DNA of 64,000 bases. It comes from Labyrinthula sp. Ha. Its lineage: Eukaryota; Sar; Bigyra; Labyrinthulida; Labyrinthulaceae. This document shows, piece after piece, positions 48,940 through 60,200 of this stretch; the first letter of the stretch is position 1; each line of letters starts with the position of its first letter. The stretch is taken from positions 1,798,001 to 1,862,000 of the forward strand of contig JAALGZ010000005.1 of NCBI GenBank assembly GCA_015227615.1, read 5' to 3'. The notes beneath the pieces were generated by a model that was not told where the DNA came from, did no database searches, and was given only the letters and a program-made list of their open reading frames with translations. The translations under genes and the position numbers were made by a program.

Positions 48940-50225
48940 CTTCTCCATGCCAGTTTATTTGTGTTTTTAAGCTTGTTGTCATATGTAAAAGTTAAAAGAA
49001 CATATATTTCTATATAGGAAGTTTTAATAATATGGCAGAGATTTGTATAATTAAAACCAATAAAACCTGAAACTTTAAATTTTCCTTCTCTAAGCTACTT
49101 AAAATCGGTTCTAGATAAGGTTAGAGTCAAAGTTTTTTATACTTATCGCATTAGAAGTTCTGTTTTGGTTATTTTAAAGTTGAGTTTGAAGTAAAGTTAA
49201 AATAAGCAAAATAACTGTTGTAGAGATTAAAAGGGAAGTTCTTGGAGTTTTCTCCAACAAAACTCGGAATAACCCTAAGTCATTCATACCTATAGGTGAC
49301 TACTATTTTTCTGGATGTTTCGTTGCTTGGTATAACCGATTCAGAAATATTTTACATTTAAGGGTATCCATTTTCAGAGTTTCTGAGATCTTGGAAATAG
49401 GATACATTGTTAGGAAGCCTATAGAAAATGCTTCAATTCTAATAAAAACTTGTTTATAGATCTAAATTCACCCGTTCTTTTAGCTGGTAAGTTCTTTTAA
49501 GGCTCTAGACGAGTATTTCGTAAGGTGTTACACGGATTGAAGTTTTTAAAAACAGCATTTTACCCCAATATCGACTTAAAAACATTAAAAATATCCTAAA
49601 ACATAGAATTAAAGGTTACAGGTCGTGTTTTTAGTTGTCAGGGGCTCCCTAGTACAAAAATTTAGAGGCTTATAGTAATACTGAGGGATTTCGTATTTTC
49701 AGATGTGCAGATTTTCAACATTTGACTTTTCTGAATGAAGTCTAGTTCAGTTACAATTAACCATAGAATAAAAATCCTGAGAAATGGTTTGAGAAGTTAG
49801 GTATGGTGAATCCTTAGGACCTGAGAAGAATTAGATCATCTATAGAGTTGCTCTTCAAGATGTTACGTTTGAATGTATGTTTTTTTAGAGATCTGTAAAC
49901 TTAGTGAAAAGGACCCTTAAAATTAGCCTTTCTTAGGGTTTAAAGTGCACATCCTTATCAAATACCTTGACAAAATACATGGTTGGAAAGGTTTTTTAGT
50001 GTAAAACACAATGTGGGTAATAATATTGTATTTGAGGAAGATTTCGTGACAAAAACTAGCAAATACTATATGCTTTATTTTCAGTAATCGTGGTTTTTAT
50101 GCTTTATATTGTTTTAATCCTCTAAATTTTTATGTGAGTAAGTGCTAGGTTCAGTTTGCAATATGTTTTGAGCTTTATAGAAGAGTTGAAAAGGCATTGT
50201 TCATTATATGGCCATTATACTGCAT
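48940..50225 (+). repeat. Inverted repeat, left arm
   Basis: This segment aligns to the reverse complement of 53088-54372. Shared blocks in order include GATCATCTATAGAGTT (about 49837), AAAGGACCCTTAAAATTA (about 49909), TCCTTATCAAATAC (about 49952), ATTGTATTTGAG (about 50024) and TTATATGGCCATTATACT (about 50204). Between these the arms have many substitutions and small gaps, perhaps 65-80% identity by eye, so the duplication is old. A 90-codon plus frame at 50156-50428 straddles its inner end without known domain. Confidence 0.75.
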
Positions 50226-53087
50226 TTTTGAAAAAATCGATGATAAATTTTCCAACACCCCGTAATAACAATAACCATAAAACAATATTGCTTGCTACTA
50301 GATTAAATTTAAATGTAAGGCATAACCTTGACAGTTTACGGAGGTGGTATAACCTTTTTACTTCATTGTTTTCTGGTCGATATGAAATGAATGAGCTATA
50401 TTTCGGTGGTATTCTGTGTCCTACATGAAATTATTCTGTTCATATTCCATATTATCTTATATTGCTAAGAAAATATTTGAAAGAATTTTCCAAAACTGTG
50501 TTTTGTTTTTCATAACTCAAAAAATTCACTGAGAAATAAGCTTTACAATTATTTACAAATTCAACTAAAATACAGGATGACGTGAAAAGAACAGACTAGA
50601 AAATTATCTCCCAGTCCTTAAATGCAAAAAATTAAATGCCAGCGGGTAGAAATAGTTTTTAAGATAATTCAAGTAAGTTATAATAGTGCCTTAGATGAAA
50701 ATTAAGCGAGATACAAGAGAAACAAAAATACGAATTGAAATTTACAAATATTCTTGAAATACAGAAATACGTAGTTTAACACTAGTATTTTAAACTAAAA
50801 GAAGATAAAAAGGCTCTAATATCTTGAGAACTAAGATTTAAGGTATTTTAGAGTTTTATTTGGTTTGAAAAGATGAAGAATTGATTGAGAAAAACGGCTT
50901 TTACTGAGGAAAATCTTCCTGTTCTAAATTTTACCTTGATATTCGGATATTAAAACATACATAACTCGTGATTAACTTTTGAAAAACTAAACTCCTTTTT
51001 TTGAGTGTTTAGGAAACTAAAATATATTTTTCGATGATGTATTATAGTTTTTCTGAAAAGGAGTTTAAACCAAGATACAAGCATTTCTATATGAAGATTA
51101 TGCAAAATTTTAGCTATCGCGAATAAATATATTTTGTTTTGAGGAAATTAAAATTAGTTTAAGTGATATAACTTATTTTATCTTAAAAGCTTTTGCAGAG
51201 AGCTTTTGGAAAATGTTCCTAAATTTCCATAAAGCGAATTTGGGACCCAGTTACAGGCATTTCAGTCACTGCAGTCATCATCCGTTTCGTTGTTGTTAAA
51301 GCAATACTATTTATTGCTCTTACATTATTCAAATTCCGTTAAATTTTAAAGAAGCAAATTTTGCTATTAAAGCTTTCTTAACGCTGCTAATCACGTACCT
51401 TAACTCCTAGACATTGCTTAGGTATGTTCCCTTTGTTGTTTTACCATTTTAGGAGGCTTTTTGGTTTTGTTGGAATCAGTCTACAATGCCCATACTCATA
51501 TTCTGAGCATGATCCTGTGAAGCTTAGCTGCGGAAGAGATGTACATGAAGTATCAAGAATGCGGGTTCCATTCTTAGGAAATGGAGATTTATTTACGGAA
51601 TTCATATTGGACTGCCTTAAGACATGATAGAACAATTAAATTATCAAAACGTATCCATAATCGAACGAATAAATAAATCAATTGATTATCTATAATCAAA
51701 AACAATGGTTGGGGAACTGTCAGAATCAATCAACAAGAAAAAAATAGCTAATTTCTTATTGATAAGTTATCAATAAACCAAATCCGCCGCCTAGTGCTTT
51801 GTAGAAAAAAGTAACATGGAAAATACATCTATTAAACATATGATTTCTAATCTTTAAAATACATACTTTCATTTTACACTACAAATGAATATTTGATTAA
51901 TTATTGTTTTAAGGAAGGATAAAGCTCTAATAAAATATCATAGTCAGCTCCCGCCAGAATTAATTTCTTCCAGTGTTATCACCACAATAAATACATAGGA
52001 CTTTGCGCTAAATGAGATATTCTTGTTATTCATTTGTTGTCACCGCCAGTTCGGTCTTCTTGGCAAAACTTCTCCCGTTGGATCTAGCTGCGTATATCAA
52101 TACGAGTTTATCAATACTAAATCGTTATATTCTTAGCAGCTGTATTGCACGATAATTATTATCATATCTATTGATATATTTTTGGTATATTAAAATTTGA
52201 AAAGCAAACCAGAGAAAGTTTGTACATTTCCGTTAATTGAACTTTATTAATCGCTTATCGATTCATTCTATATCGTCACTTTGTAATAAAAATATTCTAG
52301 AAAAACTATACCAATACTCTATTGTTATATTGATACATGTATTTGTTTTTTGGCACCCAAGATAATATGTGAGCCGGGTGACTGGTTCAACCTACGAATA
52401 CTGGACACTAAATACAGTCAGATACATTCATTGTTTCTTATCGTTTCTAACGGTAACTACCGGAAATATATCTTGCGAGTTGTGATTCTCTTATTACCGT
52501 AAAGCAATCTTGAACGGATCGTGAAATTAACGAGAAAACCGTTAAGCATAGTAATTCCGGTAATTTGCTATGTTACAAATATATCCCACAATTGCTAGTT
52601 TTAACTAATAATTTAGGTCCCACTGAATCTGTCTTAGTTCTAATTTACAAACTAATTATCATATGTGAAAATTGCTGTAAAGAACTTACCTCACAAATAC
52701 TTATCGCATTTGCAAGGTTAATCACCTTGTGATACTTACTTATTCTACCCTTTTCTGGTCAACATTATTTTTGTGTGAAATGCCACAAACTTTTAAGTAT
52801 CTTTTCACAGTTTCTTAGAGAAAAGAGGAAATATAATTTCATAAAGATCTCTTAAATCTGTTTTGGTTCAAGCAAGAAAATTAGAGGCGTAGAAGTAAAA
52901 AACTACGTTTTCGACACAATACCTATAAATTCAGACAAGCTTATACTAAATCTGATAGTAAAAAAATACGTTAAATTTATAGCACTTTATTAAACTAGCA
53001 CATCCGATTTCCATGTTGAAAAAGATTCGTACCGGTCAACATTTTTTCTTGTGGAGTGATTACAACCATATCAACATTCTTTTACAG
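50226..53087. other. Spacer between inverted-repeat arms
   Basis: About 2.86 kb with no recognised gene. A 67-codon plus frame at 51424-51627 shows no domain. Confidence 0.4.
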
Positions 53088-54372
53088 TAGAGTATAATGG
53101 CCATATAATCTAACCCACGTACTCAACACTTCAAAAAATCCCCAAATCTGATTCAATCTTATTTAAATACTATATAATGTAAGATATTGTATGATTAAAA
53201 TAAATACAAACTCTGAATATCCATGAATACTTATAATGACGAATATATTACTTTTTAGTTTTTGTCCCAAAATATTGCTCAAATACAATATTGCCACCCG
53301 CTAAATGTTTCATATTGGAATAAAACTTTCAACCATGTAATTTTCTTAAGTATTTGATAAGGATAGGTATTTTAAACCCTAGGGATGTTAATTTTAAGGG
53401 TCCTTTTCAATGAGTTGACTACTCTTTACAGCAACATACATTTAAACTTAACAAGATGAAAAATAACTCTATAGATGATCTGACGCTTCCCAGATCCTAG
53501 AAACTTGCATAAGCTAGCTTCCTAAGCAATTTGCCAAGGGTAATCTTCTCTAGATAAGTTAAATCATCCTAGACTTCACCAAAAGAATTCAAAGGTTCAA
53601 CATCTGCATATCTAAAAAAACAATTCCCCCCAGTTTTGGCATAATTTCCTATTTTCTTGCCTTACGCAATCACACACACCTAAAGAATAGCAAAACCTAT
53701 TTCTTATATAGTTTTGGGGAAGGTTAAAATACTTTTTCAAGAAAAACTCGCTAATGGAGTAATTTGCTGCTTTTTCAACTTGAACTCCATTAATACCATA
53801 TAAAATATTCGTCCATAGCTCCAACAAACTTCGTCAATCTAGAGAGTATGGAATATATTTCTGCAAACAATTTAATTCTGATTTGGGAGTACCATGTACA
53901 GATTTCTTAAGAAATTGCCACATTCCCAACATCTCGGAAACAGAGAAAAAGATACGGTTGAATGGCCGGTATTTCTGAGGGTCATGCTAAGTAACGCAAT
54001 ACTTTGATCCATAGTTGTAAGCTCAATGAATGAGTACTTCCAGGTTTCTTTTAATTTTATCCCATAAACTCTTAGAATTCCATAGTGACCAAAGATATAG
54101 ATATTTGGCAAGATTTGACTTTGCTCTAAACTCTACTTTGAAATACATAGAACTGAATTCCAAATCCTCGGAATATATACGAAATTGGACTCTACAAGTT
54201 TCGAAAAAAAAAATTCTAATAAGCTTAAACCGAGATATCTTAAGTTTTAAGTTTTTATTATTTTTAATTGTAGAAATCTGGGTCATAAACTTACAAGCCT
54301 TAGTGGAAGATGGGTGTTTTTTGCTTTGCACTAGATTAAACACAAAAACCTAGAAATAAGCTCGTGCAGAAG
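53088..54372 (-). repeat. Inverted repeat, right arm
   Basis: Reverse-complement partner of 48940-50225, nearly equal in length. Read on the minus strand it keeps several open segments (54343-54023, 54111-53872 and 53827-53612) and shares with the left arm a conserved reading ILIKYL-x-K-HG, hinting that the repeated unit was once coding or derives from a mobile element. No terminal motif, target-site duplication or known protein was recognised. Confidence 0.75.
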
Positions 54373-55433
54373 CAAGTCTTCCTAATTAGAAACGATTGAC
54401 TTTTTCGTTTCATCGGAATCCATGTTTTTTGTACTTTCCCCCTTGTATTTAATCCAACCATTCCCTATCTTAAGTCCTTGCAGGAATTGGTGGTCCTTCT
54501 ATTTTAAAAATTGCTTTTTATGCATTTCAAATTCAATTGTGTTCTCCGCGCAACGAACTTCTTATGAGATTTTGAGTGGACTTGTTTACTTTTGACTTAA
54601 ACAATAAGAGTAAATTTTGATATGAAGAATCTCTCAAAATACGTCATATAATTGTATTTATAGTATTTCAATTTAATCTTACTTTAATCCTCTTTAATAA
54701 ACAATAATACATTTTGAAATATATTGAACACTAATAGCAATAACTATTCTTAACAGAAACTGAACTTAAATTACCGTTAAGTGTATAACGCTAAGAAATT
54801 ATTATTAAATAATTATTCTTGAAATGGGTGTACGTTGATTTCGTATTGTTTAAGTTTACTGAAGATGTTACGAAAACATTTGAACGGAAGATGTCCTTAA
54901 GTGCATGTCACCCCTATATAATTTGGTCCGCATTCACTATTTTCTTCCAGTTTTCCGTGAAATTTCGGTGAATGAAAAAATATCTCCTTCGGAAGATATA
55001 GAAAGAAATTAGTAGTTTTAAAATTAAAATGTTTCTTCTATGTTTTTTCTTATCTTGATTATCTTTCTTCACCCATTAAAAGGCGTAAATTGTCGGGAAA
55101 TCACATAGATAAGTTGATGTTGTCACTTTAATAGAAAGTATTTACTTGAATAGCAGGAAATATACTTGTAACGTTATATATTTATAAGAGAAATATACTG
55201 GAAAAGTTATACCGGAAAGAATTAACAGAACCGGGATTTGATGCCATGAACACGAAGTTGGTAGGAATATATAATAGATAAAGTTTGGTCGGGTTTACGA
55301 GTTGACGCGGAAAATCGCATAAGAGCCTCCTATCTATTTCTACTATTATAATAAAACTAGAAATGCTTCTTTCAGGCTTGTGCATAGAAGGATAACCAAA
55401 ACAAACTTTTAAAATTAAAATTACAAGACAGAG
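54373..55433. other. AT-rich upstream region of the Zn2Cys6 gene
   Basis: No gene recognised. It presumably holds the promoter of the downstream gene. Confidence 0.4.
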
Positions 55434-55922
55434 ATGGATAATACCTTGTTAACAAACACACTGCTGAATATAATTAAACTCTATGAACTAGAGAATAGGG
55501 TGCTGAAAGAACAGTTGGACTCTTACCAGGTAGAATCCGCAGCCACTTTGAATCTAAACAATAGTGACCTAAGTGTTCTTGACCTTACCCAGGATACCCT
55601 GGAACAACTTAATGCAAATAGTCAGAACAATCTAGACCTTGGGAGAGTGACTTTACCTTCTGCACCAGTTCCTTCTCTTGCGACACTGATGTTTCAGAAC
55701 AATATTTTAAAGAGAAAATCTTCACCTGGACTGGAACTCGAAAGTGTTGATTCAGCTAAAGAGCCAAGGTTAAGTTGTCTCAGTTGTGAGAAAAAAGGGA
55801 TAAAATGTATCCCCGTGAAAAGATCACGAGTGTGTAAGAATTGTGCAAAGCTAAAAAAGGCTTGTAGGAAGGTTTTAGTCCAAAATGAAGCTGGTTCTAA
55901 CTGTGTAGTGAGCCCCGTTTAG
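55434..55922 (+). CDS. Zn2Cys6 binuclear-cluster protein, putative transcription factor
   Basis: A 162-aa intact frame. Near the C-terminus six cysteines at 115, 118, 125, 134, 137 and 144 follow C-x2-C-x6-C-x8-C-x2-C-x6-C exactly, the Zn2Cys6 pattern of fungal Gal4-type DNA-binding domains, with basic residues in both halves (EKKGIK, KLKKACRK). The N-terminus (8-32, LTNTLLNIIKLYELENRVLK) is a leucine-rich heptad helix suited to dimerisation. The middle is Ser/Leu/Asn-rich. In fungi the cluster is usually N-terminal and followed by a coiled coil; here the order is reversed and the protein is short. Zn2Cys6 domains outside fungi are rare but reported in a few protists. Function as a DNA-binding regulator is inferred. 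Confidence 0.62.
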   Translation: MDNTLLTNTLLNIIKLYELENRVLKEQLDSYQVESAATLNLNNSDLSVLDLTQDTLEQLNANSQNNLDLGRVTLPSAPVPSLATLMFQNNILKRKSSPGLELESVDSAKEPRLSCLSCEKKGIKCIPVKRSRVCKNCAKLKKACRKVLVQNEAGSNCVVSPV

Positions 55923-56252
55923 AGGCCAATTCCGAACAGTTGTGTTAGTGAGAGTGTAGTATTATTATTTAATTTTTCGTGAGTTAATAAGTCTGAATAG
56001 CTAAAACAAACTTATTTTTACTGTGCAATATTCTCATGCCAGAGAGCGCTATTTCTTTCTTTGTCCCTATTGCTTCTAATATTTGTCTTATGGAGTTATC
56101 TTATGTGATTTTTATGTTAACTCCATGAAATATACTATGCTCCATTACTTAATTTACATTACTTTGTAGTAACACGTAAGACTTTGAAAAGTTTCAAGAA
56201 ATTGAAAGAACAGTAAACACCTTGAGTTTCAAAAAACAAGCACAACAAGACA
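55923..56252. other. Intergenic region before adenylate kinase
   Basis: About 330 bp between two plus-strand genes. Nothing specific recognised. Confidence 0.4.
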
Positions 56253-56952
56253 ATGTTAGCACTTTTACTCGGAAAACCAGGATGTGGAAAAGGAAGTATA
56301 GCAAAGCTTTTGAAAGAAAAATATTCTTTTCAACATATCTCAGTCGGAGATATCCTTCGAAACCAGATGCGGCAAGAAACAACACTTGGTAAAGAGGCAG
56401 CCGGGTATGTGAACAGTGGTGCCCTAGTTCCTGATAAACTAGTTACAGATATGGTTTTGCATGAACTCACTGAGTTTCCTAAATTGTCGAATGTCTTGTT
56501 AGATGGGTTTCCCAGAACTCTCACGCAAGCACATAGCCTAGACACCAATAAGAAAGTAGGGTTCACTCATTTTATTATCTTGTAAGGTTGATGCTGTTCT
56601 GCAAATATCAGTTCCTGATACTGAGATTGTCCATAGATTAAGTGATAGATGGGTTCATGAACCTTCTGGTAGAGTGTACAGTTACTCTGGAGTAAGTGTA
56701 CCAAAGGTTAAAGGAAAGGATGATGATACTGGAGAAGATCTTATACGCCGAAAAGATGACGAACCTGAAACGGTAAAGCAGAGGTTAAAAGTTTATGAAG
56801 ACAGTATGACTCCAGTATTACATTATTTCGAAAAGCTTAACCTGCTGAAAGAATTTACCGGGGAAACCACGAAAAGTGGTTTAGAACTTGTAAAGCAAGA
56901 CAAACGTAGTTTAGCAATATTTCAAGAGATAGAAAAACACCTTAAACTATAA
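56253..56952 (+). CDS. Adenylate kinase, long-lid type
   Basis: Catalyses phosphoryl exchange between ATP (or GTP) and AMP. Exons 56253-56555 and 56587-56952 are joined over a 31-nt intron (GTAGGG...TGTAAG), giving 222 aa; the junction reads LDTNKK-VDAVLQISVPD. The P-loop GKPGCGKG is at 7-14, the AMP-binding part has HISVGDILRNQM, then LLDGFPRTLTQAH, and the long LID domain reads RWVHEPSGRVYSYSG ... DDTGEDLIRRKDDEPETV. The LID lacks the four-cysteine zinc site. Length and motifs fit the AK2/AK3 group. The start is close to the P-loop with no targeting leader, so a cytosolic form is likely. Reading through the intron ends at TAA soon after the junction. It converges with the next gene. Confidence 0.94.
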
Positions 56953-57234
56953 CAACTTCAAGCTTGAAATAACCTCAAGTGTTAAAATCTGCGCAAGAAT
57001 TCTCGGTTTCTATAGATTGTGATTCGCTTGAACAGAGCTTTGCATTTTACTCTTAAACAAAACGAAAATACCAACATTTTATTTACTATAAAGCTGAAAT
57101 AGAAAGATTTAGGTTAAACGACCCTTCATCAGTGTTAGTAACTCTTAATCTAATACATATTTTTCTAGCTCCTAGTTCTCAAACGCAGTGACATAAAAGG
57201 TACATCAACTATAGGTACAAAACAACCAGCTGAG

Positions 57235-60200
57235 TCAAACCATCTCAGACATGTTTTCAGGGTCAATGTCGGGGAGCTCTATTATACTATCCTCTTCCCA
57301 GTTCTCGCCGACCTCATCAAACTCAACTCTTTCTTCATCATAGTATCTTGCTGACCCTACATGTCTCATCCTTCTTTTATTCTCTGTAAGAAGTTGCCTA
57401 CTAGTGCTCTCCTTGGGTCTACGTACAACATAACCATCAACCTGGAAAACAAGCTCAAACTGCTGCATATCTGGAAACGTAGCTTTCCTTATTTGAGAAA
57501 TATACAAAACGAGTGAAGTTTCTAATGCATCAGTTCCTCTACCCATGAGCTTTTCCACGGCTTCAAAAAAACCAGCCAGACCTTCGTACCACAACAACTC
57601 TTTTCCTCGAAGCACTTCTTCTAACAGAGCTTGTAGAAGAACACCTATTGTCAGACCGGAAGCTCCTTTTTTTCGTTTTCCTCTTAACCGGTCTTTTAGT
57701 GGTTGATTCTTACTGGAGGAACCATCTGACTTTCTAGAGTCGAGCGACATTTGGTCTATCTTCTTGGAGAGCATTGGCCCATTCGTTACTTCGACAGGTC
57801 TCAAAGCAGGTAGTGAAGCATTTACAATGTTCTGAACGGGTGGACCTTTCTGTCCTCGTTCATTTAGTTTAATAATAGACTTTCTCTTACTTTTATCAGA
57901 ATATCGGCCAAAGAATAAATCCATAAGTAGTTCCCATAACCGCACATGGGAGAAGTCTTTTATTGTAGTATAAGAAGTGCAATAGTTAATATATGAAACT
58001 TCGGTTCCAAAAGGAGAGAAGAGAATAAGTCGGAGTAAAGCAGGGCCAATGGATTCAATATCCGGTTTAATTCCAAAGCTGATTAGTTTTTGACATAACA
58101 GGGTAATCTGCTGCATTCCTGCACAGTCATACATACAGCATAGTTCTTGAAACTCTTCCGACTTATTTATTTCTTCAAAGATTTGTGGATTGGTAACACG
58201 TTCCATCAGATCTGCCGTCCAGCTGTTGCAAAAGTTTAGCAATGGCCCACTGTTTCCATACTTCTTGTGCATATGGGTAAATATAATCTCCAGCATCTCA
58301 TAATGATACCTATCAAAGGCAAGTTTACAGCCATTTTGTAACGTTGGTGCATCAATTTTCTCATTTATTAGCACTAACCTGACTAGGTCCTGCACATCAC
58401 AAACAACAAGTGACATTAACAAACTCGATGTCTTAACTCGTGATATTTTTGTAGCCACCTGTCGCCTCTCCACAGAGCTCAACACTCTTTGCGCTGATCG
58501 ACGCTTCGACTCAACACTTCCTCTGGATACTATGCTCAACTTTCCACCTGAAAGAAGTTTTGAAACTCTAGGAAAAGCAACTTTTGCAAAAACAGGCGTC
58601 TGGCACAAGCTCTTCAACAATGAAGAAAAATTACCAGGTGGGTTATGATATGTTTTAGTGACATTTACTATGAATTTGATTAAGGCTTCAATTTGGTCGA
58701 CTGTAAGTTCAACTTCACGTTGTTGAATGAGATAAATTATTGCTCGAAATCTAGGGACTGGTCTTCGTCTATTTGAGGAGAATAGAAGGAGTTTGAGTAG
58801 TATAGTAACCAGTTCATCAGCCTCTGTAGGATCAGCAGGAAAAATTTCTTCAAAATAATCGAACTCGGCACACATCAACGCCTCGTAAGCGAAAATGATG
58901 TCTGTTTTTTTCGCAGTTATTTTGGTTTTAGGGTCGTTCATTAAGTCATTATATAGATTCTTGATTTTAACTGTCAGAGTGGGTTCTTTCCTAACCAATA
59001 AGGGCAATGTATGGTGGACCGCCTTATCTCTAAGATACTTGAATGAACTGTGCCTGAGAACAATTTCAAGGGTTGTCTGGCGATCTTCTTCGTTGGATTC
59101 ATCATCAAGTAAATCAATTGCTTTACTCAGTGGCGTGGGTTTATGCCGCTCGCACTGTTGATTTGTTAACCCATCTTCAAGGTATCCCTTGAATGGTGCA
59201 TCGACCATTGGATCACTCGCTAGGTGTTCCAGCATTGAAGCTCTTTTCTGAAAATTTTGAAATGGCTGTTGCATGCGGGTGATAAGACGGTGATCCTGTG
59301 CACGATCACTGCCCTCTGTCCAATCCAAATTATAGGCTTCTTCTTCCCCGTAGCAGACTGAAGTATTAAAGCGAAAGCCCGCATTAGCAAATCTTTGCAC
59401 CATATGCGCTCTACCAAGACTAATTAACATAAGCACCAGCCTACCGCGGTGAGATCCACAGTTAAGAGGGCATTTCGCACTCACATCTCTTTCAGAGAAC
59501 GCTAAATCAGCTCCCAGCAGTGGGTTTAAGGGGCCAAACAGCGTATTTACTTTGATTGGTGTTTGCCCTGAATCCACACGTTTGGCTTTCATCTTATGGG
59601 ATGAAGTGTTCAGTGCTCTTTCAACTGGTATGAGGTCATATTTTTTCTTATTAGATTCAAATAACACTGCTGCATCCTTAATAACAGGAGGCAAATCGGC
59701 ATGCCATTGAGTTAATACATCTAATAGAGGTTCACAGTCATTAATCATAGCGTAAGAGATTCCCATATGAATAGCAGAAATATAAAGGTCTGTTATCTTC
59801 AACTGAAGCTGTAGCCATTCTTTCTGTGGCCAAAAGAAAAACTTGTTTACTCCAAGATTCAATAAAACAGGAGGAACCGCGATAGAATCTGAAGCGTGTT
59901 TTTTGTCAATAATTCTATTAGCAAAAAAATTTACGACTTGACCTTCAGTCAAACAATGAATACGAACTGCTTTTAATATTCTTTTATCCATTACAATACC
60001 ATTTAATTTTTCAAGCTCCTCAAATGTAACAGACTCCAGTAGTTGAACTGGAACATGAAACAAAGCATGGAAAGTCTTCCGAATAATGTCCCGACAATAA
60101 TACTCTAGATTCTCCTTTGGATTTTCCACACAGTAACGATGAAGGAGATTAAATACAGCATTCAGCGCAGGTCGAACATTTAATTCTTCTATTGCAGTAA

